Positions 53,147-61,264 of a stretch of 64,000 nt of DNA are shown here, piece after piece. This DNA comes from Nocardioides cynanchi (GTDB taxonomy: Bacteria; Actinomycetota; Actinomycetes; Propionibacteriales; Nocardioidaceae): NCBI RefSeq assembly GCF_008761635.1, contig NZ_CP044344.1:2418001-2482000 (forward strand). The letters run 5' to 3'. The translations under genes and the position numbers were made by a program. The number at the start of each line of letters is the position of its first letter. Positions within the stretch are counted from its first letter, which is position 1. The notes under the pieces were generated by a model. The model saw only the letters and a program-made list of their open reading frames with translations. It was not told the DNA's origin and did no database searches.

Positions 53147-53521
53147 ATGACCGGGTTCAAGAACTTCATCCTCCGCGGCAACCTGATCGAGATCGCCGTC
53201 GCGTTCATCATCGCCACATCCTTCGCGGCCGTCGTCACTGCCTTCACGGCCTGGCTGACCAGCGTGATCCCGGGCATCAAGACGGCGTTCGACGACACCA
53301 CCCTCGGCGGCCACTTCGGCAACACCGTGATCGCCTTCGTGGTGATCGCCGCGATCGTCTACTACGCGATCGTCGTGCCCTACACCAAGGCGAAGGAGCG
53401 CTTCTTCCCGAGCCCCGAGCCCGGCACCCCGGAGGACGTCAAGCTGCTCCAGGAGATCCGCGACCTGCTCGCCCAGCAGAACGGTGGCGGCACCGCCACG
53501 ATCACGCCGCCGACTCCCTGA
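53147..53521 (+). CDS. mscL: Large-conductance mechanosensitive channel
   Basis: 124 aa. GFKNFILRGNLIEIAVAFIIATSF (TM1), NTVIAFVVIAAIVYYAIVVPY (TM2), and a charged C-terminal helix. The RGN motif is present; TM1 is less Gly-rich than E. coli MscL. Opens at high membrane tension in hypo-osmotic shock. TAGCGT near 53090 and GAGGGA 8 nt before ATG form its promoter and RBS. M. tuberculosis mscL is in the same neighbourhood (Rv0985c). Confidence 0.88.
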   Translation: MTGFKNFILRGNLIEIAVAFIIATSFAAVVTAFTAWLTSVIPGIKTAFDDTTLGGHFGNTVIAFVVIAAIVYYAIVVPYTKAKERFFPSPEPGTPEDVKLLQEIRDLLAQQNGGGTATITPPTP

Positions 53522-53554
53522 GCCGGGTCCCGGCCCGACGGCACCGCCCGTCGC

Positions 53555-53719
53555 TCACCCGTGGTGCGGGGGCACCTGCTCGCGCAGCCAGCGGTCCGAG
53601 GCCTCGTCGCCCGGGTCGCGGTCGTCACGCTCGTCGTTGGTGGTCTCGGGCAGCACGTCGCCGAACACCTCGTCGAGACGGCGCTTGCGCGCCACCGCGT
53701 CGGGGTCGGGCTGGACCAT
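53555..53719 (-). CDS. Small conserved acidic protein coupled to LCP gene
   Basis: 54 aa: MVQPDPDAVARKRRLDEVFG, then DVLPETTNDERDDRDPGDEA and SDRWLREQVPPHHG. Starts in TGATG with the LCP stop (1-nt overlap), so it is read by the same ribosomes. Charged, no membrane part. I recognise no function; the gene arrangement is the main evidence that it is real. Confidence 0.65.
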   Translation of the reverse strand: MVQPDPDAVARKRRLDEVFGDVLPETTNDERDDRDPGDEASDRWLREQVPPHHG

Positions 53720-54897
53720 CAGGCGCAGAGGCCGTTGGCCAGGTTGGCCGCGGCCTGGCTGGACCCCGGCTTGTGGTTGTGGGTCACACCCGGGATGTGC
53801 TTGGCGTTGATCGAGCCGCTCAGGATCGACTTCGGCAGGAGCCGGTCGTGGGCGATGTCGTTCCACATGGCGGCGGCCGGCTGGGTCTGCCACACCACGC
53901 GGTTGGCGTTGGTGGGGTCGGCCATCCACGGCGTGGTGACGAACTGGATCTTGTTCAGGCCGATGTGCCGGAACTGGTAGGCCAGACCGACCAGCTTGGC
54001 GATGCTCTTCAGACCGGTGTCGACCGTCAGCGACTTGGTCGTCGCGTCCAGGAACCTGGTCAGGTGCAGCGGGTTGGCCAGCGTGTTGGCGCTGATCGCG
54101 GTGTGCGCCATCGAGGCGATGAAGGCCTGCTGGCGCTTGATCCGACCGATGTCCGAGCCGTTCCCGAGCGCCTCGCGCTCACGCACGTAGTCGAGCGCCT
54201 GCATCCCGGAGAGCTTGTGGGTGCCGGCGGGCAGCGTGATGTGGCCGATGGTGTCGTTGACCGCGTGCGGGATGCAGACGTCGACGCCGCCGATCGCGTC
54301 GACCATCGCCTGGAAGCCGGCGAAGTCGACGACGACGAAGTGGTCGACCGGCACGTGGGTGAGCTGCTCGAACTGCTCGATCGTGCACGCCGGGCCCCCG
54401 ATGTTGAACGCGTCGTTCCACATCGCGCCGTCGGTGGGAGCCGAGATCTGCTTGCCGGTGGTGTCGTAGCACGCGGCCCGGTGCACCACCGAGTCGCGCG
54501 GGATGCTGATCCCGTAGGCGTGCTGCCGGTCCGCCGACAGGTGCAGCAGGATCGTGGTGTCCGAGCGCTTGCCGATGCCGGTCAGGTTGTCGATGTGGTC
54601 CCCGGGGGCGTCCCGGTTGTCCGAGCCCATCACCAGGATGTTGATCGGCCCCGAGGGACCGGTGGGGGCCACGTGCTTCGGCCGGTTCTTGAGGGCGGCG
54701 CCGGTGTCGAGCACGGTGAGGTTGGAGTTGTAGTGCCGGTAGAGGTAGACCACGCTCACGCCCGTCGCCAGGGCGATCACGGTCATGGTGGCCAGCACGA
54801 CGCGGCCGACGGTGTGCCGGGCCTTCACCTTCCCCTTGCGCTTCCCGGCGACCGAGTCGTCGGCAGACGTGCTCGGTTCGGGCGGGGAAGCAGACAT
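53719..54897 (-). CDS. LytR-CpsA-Psr (LCP) cell-wall glycopolymer ligase
   Basis: 392 aa. N-terminal TM anchor (~33-53), then LCP domain: INILVMGSDNRD, KRSDTTILLHLS, YGISIPRDSVV, GGVDVCIPHAV, LDYVREREA with conserved Arg/Asp. Attaches teichoic-acid-like or arabinogalactan polymers to peptidoglycan. Divergent from the beta-propeller lipoprotein over 199 bp. Confidence 0.93.
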   Translation of the reverse strand: MSASPPEPSTSADDSVAGKRKGKVKARHTVGRVVLATMTVIALATGVSVVYLYRHYNSNLTVLDTGAALKNRPKHVAPTGPSGPINILVMGSDNRDAPGDHIDNLTGIGKRSDTTILLHLSADRQHAYGISIPRDSVVHRAACYDTTGKQISAPTDGAMWNDAFNIGGPACTIEQFEQLTHVPVDHFVVVDFAGFQAMVDAIGGVDVCIPHAVNDTIGHITLPAGTHKLSGMQALDYVREREALGNGSDIGRIKRQQAFIASMAHTAISANTLANPLHLTRFLDATTKSLTVDTGLKSIAKLVGLAYQFRHIGLNKIQFVTTPWMADPTNANRVVWQTQPAAAMWNDIAHDRLLPKSILSGSINAKHIPGVTHNHKPGSSQAAANLANGLCA

Positions 54898-55096
54898 GGG
54901 ACAGACCTCGGAGACACGGGAAGGTCCGGCCAGGCGCAGCCGGAACGCCTCGAACATACGGGGCGTGACCAAATTGTGACCGGCGGACGACGGGGAGACA
55001 ATTCGCCGGCGTCCGACGGTGCCGCGTCGCGGTCGGAGCCGCCGTGCCCGGGTTCGGCTGCGTGACGCGGGTACGTCGTACCGGCACACTGGACGC

Positions 55097-56464
55097 ATGC
55101 GTCGCCTGATCTCGGTCCTGGCCCCCCTCGCGCTGATCCTGGTCGCCGCCTGCTCCTCCGCGCCCGCCGCTCCGGCCGGCCTGGTGCACCACACCGGCTC
55201 GAACCGGGCGGCCACGACGTTCTCCGACTGGCCGATGTGGCACCACGACGCCCGGCACACCGGTCACGTCGCGCACCCCGCAGCCTCGCCGCTGCACCGG
55301 GCCTGGTCCGCGGACCTCGGCAACGCCGTGTACGGCGAGCCGCTGGTCGTCGGCACCACCCTGATCGCGGCCACCGAGGGCAACGACGTGGTCGGCCTGA
55401 ACGCGGCCACCGGGCACCGTCGCTGGTCGACGTCGCTGGGCACACCCCAGCCGCGCAGCGGCCTGCCGTGCGGTGACATCGACCCGCTCGGCATCACCGG
55501 CACCCCGGCCTACGACAGGGCGACCGGCTCGGTCTTCGTCGTCGCGGAGACCGACGGCGGCCACCACACGCTCTGGGCGCTCGACGCGGCCACCGGGCAG
55601 AAGCGCTGGCACCGCAACCTCGACGTGCTGCCCGAGCGCAACCGCAGCGCGGAGCAGCAGCGGTCCGCCCTCCTCGTCGAGAACGGCCGCGTGGTCGTCA
55701 CCTTCGGCGGCCTCGCCGGCGACTGCGACAACTACGTCGGCTACGTGACCTCGACGTCGACGTCGGGTGCCGGCCGCACGTTCCACTACGAGGTCCCCAC
55801 CGCCCGCGAGGCCGGGATGTGGGCGACCGGTGGCCCGATCCTCGGCCCCAACGGCCACGTGTACGCCGCCAGCGGCAACGGCGCCGAGCTCAACGGGCGG
55901 TGGGACAAGAGCGACTCGGTCACCGAGCTGAGCCCCACACGGCTGCACCGCCTCTCGGTGTTCGCCCCGGCGACGTGGCGCGACGACAACCAGCAGGACC
56001 TCGACCTCGGCTCGTCGTCACCGGCCTCGGTCCCCGGGGTGCACCGGATCGTGATCGCGGGCAAGCGCGGCACCGTCTACCTCCTGCGCCAGCACTTCCA
56101 CGGGGTCGGGTCGGACGTCGCCGAGCTCGACGGCTGTACGGCGTTCGGCGGGCCGGCCGTGGCCGGCCGCACCGTGCTGATGCCGTGCCTGGGCGAGCAC
56201 CAGATCCGGGCGCTGCACGTCGGCGCGCACGGCATGCACTGGGTCTGGTCCGCAGGCGGCCTCTACAGCTCGCCCGTGGTCGCCGGCTCGCGGGTCTACG
56301 TCGCCGACCGCGACAGCGGCGACCTGGTGGTGCTCCGGCTGCGCAACGGGTCCGTCGTACAACGGATCAACGCCGGCAGCCTCACCCACTTCCCCTCGTC
56401 GGTCGTCGACGGCGGCTTCGTCTTCGTCCCGACCCTGACCGGAGTGACCGCGTTCCGGGGCTAG
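55097..56464 (+). CDS. PQQ-like beta-propeller lipoprotein
   Basis: 455 aa. Lipobox LVAAC (Cys ~19). Repeats of DVVGLNAATGHRRWSTSLG and LWALDAATGQKRWHRNL type make a PQQ/quinoprotein-like propeller; without dehydrogenase active-site residues it is more likely a scaffold or BamB-like binding protein. CACACT, 6 nt, ATG suggests a leaderless start. Confidence 0.82.
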   Translation: MRRLISVLAPLALILVAACSSAPAAPAGLVHHTGSNRAATTFSDWPMWHHDARHTGHVAHPAASPLHRAWSADLGNAVYGEPLVVGTTLIAATEGNDVVGLNAATGHRRWSTSLGTPQPRSGLPCGDIDPLGITGTPAYDRATGSVFVVAETDGGHHTLWALDAATGQKRWHRNLDVLPERNRSAEQQRSALLVENGRVVVTFGGLAGDCDNYVGYVTSTSTSGAGRTFHYEVPTAREAGMWATGGPILGPNGHVYAASGNGAELNGRWDKSDSVTELSPTRLHRLSVFAPATWRDDNQQDLDLGSSSPASVPGVHRIVIAGKRGTVYLLRQHFHGVGSDVAELDGCTAFGGPAVAGRTVLMPCLGEHQIRALHVGAHGMHWVWSAGGLYSSPVVAGSRVYVADRDSGDLVVLRLRNGSVVQRINAGSLTHFPSSVVDGGFVFVPTLTGVTAFRG

Positions 56465-56504
56465 GGCCCGTGACACAATCGGGCGGCGCCGCGCAGGCGC
56501 TCCG

Positions 56505-56577
56505 GCCCCAGTAGCTCAGTGGATAGAGCAGCCGCCTCCTAAGCGAAAGGTCGCAGGTTCGACTCCTGCCTGGGGCA
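56505..56577 (+). tRNA. tRNA-Arg (CCT) with two anticodon-stem mismatches
   Basis: 73 nt, no encoded CCA. Acceptor GCCCCAG/CTGGGGC, D-arm GCTC/GAGC and T-arm GCAGG/CCTGC pair perfectly; the loop CTCCTAA gives anticodon CCT. In the anticodon stem GCCGC faces GCGAA, so pairs 27-43 (G-A) and 28-42 (C-A) are broken. Confidence 0.9.
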
Positions 56578-56584
56578 CCCCGGT

Positions 56585-56628
56585 TTCCCGCCCATCGCCC
56601 GGACCCTGCGGCAACCGGCCGGCGGGAA
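56585..56628 (+). terminator. Candidate terminator after tRNA-Arg
   Basis: TTCCCGCC (56585-56592) pairs with GGCGGGAA (56621-56628); the loop holds a further CCGG/CCGG stem. Confidence 0.45.
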
Positions 56629-56639
56629 GCGCATCGGAT

Positions 56640-57449
56640 ATGGTGCGGCCCGTGCGGCCGAACCTCATGATTGCTGGCGCTCAGAAGAGCGGCACGACGT
56701 GGCTGCACCGCATGCTGCGGCACCATCCGGACATCTTCATGACCCGGCAGAAGGAGCTCGACTTCTTCAGCAACCCGGACAACTACGGCGATGCCGCCGC
56801 CCTCGCGGCGTACGAGCAGCACTTCGCCGACGCCGGTGACGCGCGCTGGCGGGGCGAGTCGACGCCCCACTACTTCTGGCACCGCGGTGACCGGCCGTCG
56901 TCTCCGCCGGTCCGCGCCTGGGAGCCGGCGGACTTCGTGGCCGCGGTCCTCGGCGACGAGCTCGAGCGGGTGCTGCTGGTGTTCCGCGACCCCGTGTCGC
57001 GCGCGGTCTCGGCGTACCACCACAACAACGCACGCGGCCGTGTCCGGGAGGGTGAGGGGATCTTCGACTGCCCGCCCTCGATGGGCCTGGTCGACCTGGG
57101 TCTCTACTCGGTGCACTGGAAGCACTGGGCCGGCGCCCTGGGCGAGGAGCGGCTGACGGTCTACCTCTTCGACGACCTGGCGGCCCAGCCACGGGAGTTC
57201 CTGGCGACGGTGATGGGCGATCTCGGGCTGGACGTCACCGAGGAGATCCTGGACGCCGCCCGGCCCAACCGCACGATCCACAAGCGCAAGGCTCCCCACG
57301 TGAAGCCCCACCTGCCGGTGGCCGACCTGGACCGGTTGTTCGAGCTCAGCGAGCCGGAGATCGCGTGGGTCGAGAGCCACACCGGCCGGTCGCTGCCGGC
57401 CTGGCGTGACCGCGACGCGCTGGTGGCCAAGCTGGCCGATCCGGCCTGA
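56640..57449 (+). CDS. PAPS-dependent sulfotransferase
   Basis: 269 aa. 5'-phosphosulfate loop AGAQKSGTTWLHRML (~11-25) and 3'-phosphate region LVFRDPVSRAVSAYHHN. ESTPHYFWH fits the heparan-sulfotransferase-like branch, which acts on carbohydrates or lipids. No PAPS synthesis gene in the window. Acceptor unknown. Confidence 0.88.
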   Translation: MVRPVRPNLMIAGAQKSGTTWLHRMLRHHPDIFMTRQKELDFFSNPDNYGDAAALAAYEQHFADAGDARWRGESTPHYFWHRGDRPSSPPVRAWEPADFVAAVLGDELERVLLVFRDPVSRAVSAYHHNNARGRVREGEGIFDCPPSMGLVDLGLYSVHWKHWAGALGEERLTVYLFDDLAAQPREFLATVMGDLGLDVTEEILDAARPNRTIHKRKAPHVKPHLPVADLDRLFELSEPEIAWVESHTGRSLPAWRDRDALVAKLADPA

Positions 57450-57574
57450 CCGAATCGCCCGCGGGGCGGCCGATCCTGCGAGAGCATGGACCTCGTCGGA
57501 CCCCTCAGGCGGAGGCTCGCGAATCACAGGTTTGTAGTTCAGCCGACCCCCTGACCAAACCGCTGTCACACGGT

Positions 57575-57580
57575 TAACGT
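57575..57580 (+). promoter_or_regulatory. -10 box TAACGT of a leaderless promoter
   Basis: TAACGT, 7 nt, ATG at 57588. Confidence 0.55.
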
Positions 57581-57587
57581 CTGTCAC

Positions 57588-60023
57588 ATGCGTATCAGAC
57601 GACGCACGCAACGGCGTGTCCCCTTGACACGACTTTGCGCGCTCGCCCTGGTCGCTGGTGTGCTCGCGGTGACCGCTCCACTGCTCCATCCGGAGCGGGT
57701 CAGCGCTGCGTCCGGAGTCGACGACTACCCCTCCCGTCTGAAGAACGCCGCCCAGGACTCCCTGGTGGACCCGTGGCTGTTCTACAACCGCGAGTGCACC
57801 TCCTTCGTGGCCTGGCGCCTGAACTCCGAGAACAACGTGGCCTTCACCGACTACTTCGAGGGTGCGCACTGGGGCAACGCCTCGAACTGGAAGAACGCGG
57901 CCAAGTCCCTCGGCATCCCGGTCGACAACAACCCCACCCGTGGGGCCGTCGCGTGGTGGGCCGCCGGCTCGGCGGGGTCGTCACGCGGCCACGTCGCCTG
58001 GGTGCAGGTCGTCGGCGACTCCTCGATCACGATCGAGGAGTACAACTACCTGCACGAGGGCTTCTACGACACCCGCACCATCTCCACGAGCAGCTCCCTG
58101 TGGCCCTCGGGGTTCATCCACGTCAAGGACACGGTGGTGCGCAACACCGCCTCGCCGACGATCACCGGCACCGCCCAGGTGGGTGCGAAGCTGACGACGT
58201 CGAACGGCTCGTGGAGCGCCAAGAACCTGACCTTCCACTACCAGTGGCTGGCCAACGGCTCCCCGATCTCGGGCGCCACCACCAAGTCGTTCAAGCCGAC
58301 CGCCGCGCAGCTGGCCAAGCACCTGCGGGCCAAGGTGACCGCGACCAAGTCCGGCTCGCACAGCGGGACCGCCAGCACCGACCCCACCCCGTCGGTCGCA
58401 CCCGGTGTCTTCGTCGCCGGCGCCGCACCCGCGGTCTCCGGGACCCCCCAGGTGGGCGTGCAGCTCAGCGCCACCTCCGGCGCCTGGAGCCCGGCCGGCG
58501 CCTACTCCTACAAGTGGTTCGCCGACGGCAAGGTGATCGACGGTGCCACCGCGTCCACCTTCGTCCCGACCGCCGCGCAGCTCGGCGACGCCATCAACGT
58601 GAAGGTGATCGCCACCGCGCCCGGCTACACCACGATGAAGGTCGCCTCGGCGCCCACCGCAGCCGTCGCCCCCGGCACCTTCGTGACCAAGGTCCAGCCG
58701 TCGATCACCGGCACCCCGCAGGTCGACCAGGTGCTGACCGCCGACCCGGGCACGTGGACGCCGGCCGGCTCGGCGACCTACCAGTGGCTCGCCGACGGCG
58801 TCGCGATCGACGGCGCCACGGGTACGACGTACACCCCGACCGCCGACGACCTCCGCAAGCAGATCTCGGTCCAGGTCACGATGAACCAGGCCGGCTACGC
58901 CACCGCGACCACGACCTCCGCGGCCACCGGCCCGGTCGCGCCGGGCACCTTCCTCAACACCCGAGCCCCGGCGGTCAAGGGTGTCGCACAGGTCGGTGTG
59001 GAGCTCCGCGCCAACCCCGGCGCCTGGACCCCGCGCGCCGAGGTGCACTACCAGTGGAGCGTCAACGCCCTCCCGGTCCCCGGCGCCACCGCCCGCACCT
59101 ACACGCCGACCGCCCTCGACCTCGGCAAGGCGGTCACGGTGGAGGTGATCGCGCTCCGGCCCGGCTACCTCACCGCGATGGTGACCAGCCAGCCGACCGC
59201 CGCCACCCTGCCCGGCGTGATCCGCTCGACCACGGCCCCGCAGGTCTCGGGCCGGCCGATGCTCGGCCGGACCCTGCACGCCACCAGCGGCGAGTGGTCG
59301 ATCACGCCCGACGCGATCTCCTACCAGTGGTACGCCGGGACGCACCCGATCACCGGAGCGACCGACAGCACCTACGCCCCCACGGCGGCCGACGCGGGCT
59401 CCCGCCTCCATGTACGGGTCACCGCCCAGGCGGCCGGCTACACGACCCTCGACGTCGACTCCGCGAGCACCGACCGGGTCGTCCTCGGCATCACCGCGTT
59501 CGCCAAGCCGACCATCACCGGCCGGGCGGTCCTCGGCCGGACGCTGCACGCCCGGGTGCCGTCCTTCTCGCCGACGGCCGCGACCCCGCACTACCGGTGG
59601 TACCGCGGCGCCACCCCGATCCGCGGCGCCCGCGCGGCCACGTACGTCGTGCGTCCCGCCGACGTGCGCCACCACCTGCACGTCGTGGTCACCCTGAAAG
59701 CGCAGCACTGGACCTCGACCCAGCGTCGCTCGCTGGTCACCGACACGGTGCTGACCGTGCCGAGCCTGGTCGTGCACACGACCTACGCGGCCGGCCGGGT
59801 GCACCTGACCCTCGACGTGCACACGCCGGGCCTCACCTCACCGTCCGGGGACGCGCGGGTGCTGCTCCGGGGCCGCGGGCTTGGCAGGCTCCAGGTCAGC
59901 GGCGGTCACGGCAGTGTCCGCCTGGCCCTGCTCGCGCCGGGCCGGCACCGGCTGACCGTGGTGTACCACGGCGGCGACCACCAGACCTCGGCCGGCACCC
60001 ACGTGACCGTCACGGTCCCCTGA
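57588..60023 (+). CDS. Secreted CHAP amidase with Ig-like repeats
   Basis: 811 aa. Signal peptide ~1-41 (ending VSAASG). CHAP domain ~45-180: Cys in NRECTSFVAWRLN, His in SRGHVAWVQVV, and EEYNY, the Cys-His-polar triad of peptidoglycan amidases/endopeptidases. Then six Ig-like repeats of ~85-90 aa with the pattern VGxxLxAxxGxWxP...YQWxADGxxIxGAT...YxPTAxDLG. A final Ig-like strand domain ends the protein. Cell-wall hydrolase tethered or spaced by the repeats. Confidence 0.87.
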   Translation: MRIRRRTQRRVPLTRLCALALVAGVLAVTAPLLHPERVSAASGVDDYPSRLKNAAQDSLVDPWLFYNRECTSFVAWRLNSENNVAFTDYFEGAHWGNASNWKNAAKSLGIPVDNNPTRGAVAWWAAGSAGSSRGHVAWVQVVGDSSITIEEYNYLHEGFYDTRTISTSSSLWPSGFIHVKDTVVRNTASPTITGTAQVGAKLTTSNGSWSAKNLTFHYQWLANGSPISGATTKSFKPTAAQLAKHLRAKVTATKSGSHSGTASTDPTPSVAPGVFVAGAAPAVSGTPQVGVQLSATSGAWSPAGAYSYKWFADGKVIDGATASTFVPTAAQLGDAINVKVIATAPGYTTMKVASAPTAAVAPGTFVTKVQPSITGTPQVDQVLTADPGTWTPAGSATYQWLADGVAIDGATGTTYTPTADDLRKQISVQVTMNQAGYATATTTSAATGPVAPGTFLNTRAPAVKGVAQVGVELRANPGAWTPRAEVHYQWSVNALPVPGATARTYTPTALDLGKAVTVEVIALRPGYLTAMVTSQPTAATLPGVIRSTTAPQVSGRPMLGRTLHATSGEWSITPDAISYQWYAGTHPITGATDSTYAPTAADAGSRLHVRVTAQAAGYTTLDVDSASTDRVVLGITAFAKPTITGRAVLGRTLHARVPSFSPTAATPHYRWYRGATPIRGARAATYVVRPADVRHHLHVVVTLKAQHWTSTQRRSLVTDTVLTVPSLVVHTTYAAGRVHLTLDVHTPGLTSPSGDARVLLRGRGLGRLQVSGGHGSVRLALLAPGRHRLTVVYHGGDHQTSAGTHVTVTVP

Positions 60024-60032
60024 CCGGAGCGG

Positions 60033-61214
60033 CTACAGCACCTCGAAGGACAGGCCCGCCGCCTGGAGCCGCTCGAGCAGGTGGTCGCCCATCGCCTGGG
60101 CGGTGGTGACCTGGCCCGCGGTCGGCGGGTTGTCGTCGAAGGCCAGGCTCAGCGCCGACTCGGCCAGCATCTTGGCGGTCTCGTCGTAGCCCGGGTCGCC
60201 ACCGGAGACGCGGGTGCGGACGGTCCGCCCGCCACCCTCACCCACGAAGTCGACGCTGAACCACGACTTGGCGCGGCGGGCCGCGTCGGGCCCGTCCCCC
60301 TGCTTGATGTGCTTGAGCATCGAGCTGCGCACCGGCTTCACCTGGGCCGCCAGCCCCAGCGCACCCACGCCGACCGCGCCGCCGACGGCGTACCGCAGCG
60401 TCTTCGTGCCGGCGTAGTGGGAGTAGCGGAAGTCCGGCCCGTACGACGCCAGCGCCGCGCCGCTGCGGGCCACCACGAGCGGGTCGATCGTCGGCAGCGG
60501 CAGCAGCCACCGACCGAGCACCGAGTCGCGGTGCGGCTTGCCGGACACCGCGCGGGACGACCGACCCTCGGGGCGACCCTCGGCCTTGCGCCGGGCCGCT
60601 GACGCCTGCTTCATCTGCCGACTGCGCGACATCTGCGTCATCGCCGAGTGGAAGGTGCCACCGGAGAACGTGCCGCGCGAGCGGACCACCCCGCGCAGGG
60701 TGATCGGGACGTCGTCGGGCAGCTGCTGGACGGCGTGGTAGGCACCGAGGTCGTGCGGGATCGAGTCGAACCCGCAGGCGTGGACCAGACGGGCGCCGCT
60801 CGCCACGGCGGTCGCGTGGTGCGCGACGTACATCCGGTCGACGAACTCCGGCTCCCCGGTGAGGTCGACGTAGTCGGTGCCGGCAGCGGCACAGGCGGCC
60901 ACCAGCGGCTCGCCGTAGCTGAGGTAGGGGCCCACCGTGGTGATCACCACCCGGGCCTGCCCGGCGACCGCCGCCAGCGACGTAGGGTCGGTGGCGTCGG
61001 CGGTGAGCAACGGCAGGTCGGCCAGCGCCGGGTCGATGCCGGCCAGGTGCTCCCGCACCCCGGCGAGCTTGTCCGGGTTGCGTCCGGCCAGCGCCCAGCG
61101 CAGCCCCGAGGGCGCTTGCCGGGCGAGGTACTCCGCGGTCAGCCGCCCGGTGAAGCCGGTGGCGCCGAACAGGACGATGTCGAAGGCCCGGTCCGCGCGG
61201 GGGGAGTCGGTCAT
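60033..61214 (-). CDS. Saccharopine-dehydrogenase-like trans-acting enoyl reductase
   Basis: 393 aa. FDIVLFGATGFTGRLTAEYLA Rossmann start, RWALAGRNPDKL, VITTVGPYLSYGEPLVAAC, and GFDSIPHDLGAYH. This matches Rv2449c/Rv2953-type proteins, trans-acting enoyl reductases of lipid synthesis. CACGAT is 7 nt before the ATG at 61214. No PKS gene is near, so the role is not fixed. Confidence 0.85.
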   Translation of the reverse strand: MTDSPRADRAFDIVLFGATGFTGRLTAEYLARQAPSGLRWALAGRNPDKLAGVREHLAGIDPALADLPLLTADATDPTSLAAVAGQARVVITTVGPYLSYGEPLVAACAAAGTDYVDLTGEPEFVDRMYVAHHATAVASGARLVHACGFDSIPHDLGAYHAVQQLPDDVPITLRGVVRSRGTFSGGTFHSAMTQMSRSRQMKQASAARRKAEGRPEGRSSRAVSGKPHRDSVLGRWLLPLPTIDPLVVARSGAALASYGPDFRYSHYAGTKTLRYAVGGAVGVGALGLAAQVKPVRSSMLKHIKQGDGPDAARRAKSWFSVDFVGEGGGRTVRTRVSGGDPGYDETAKMLAESALSLAFDDNPPTAGQVTTAQAMGDHLLERLQAAGLSFEVL

Positions 61215-61264
61215 GCGGCCCATCGTGGCACCCGGTGGAACCGGGCGGCCAGCGCGGTCGTCAG

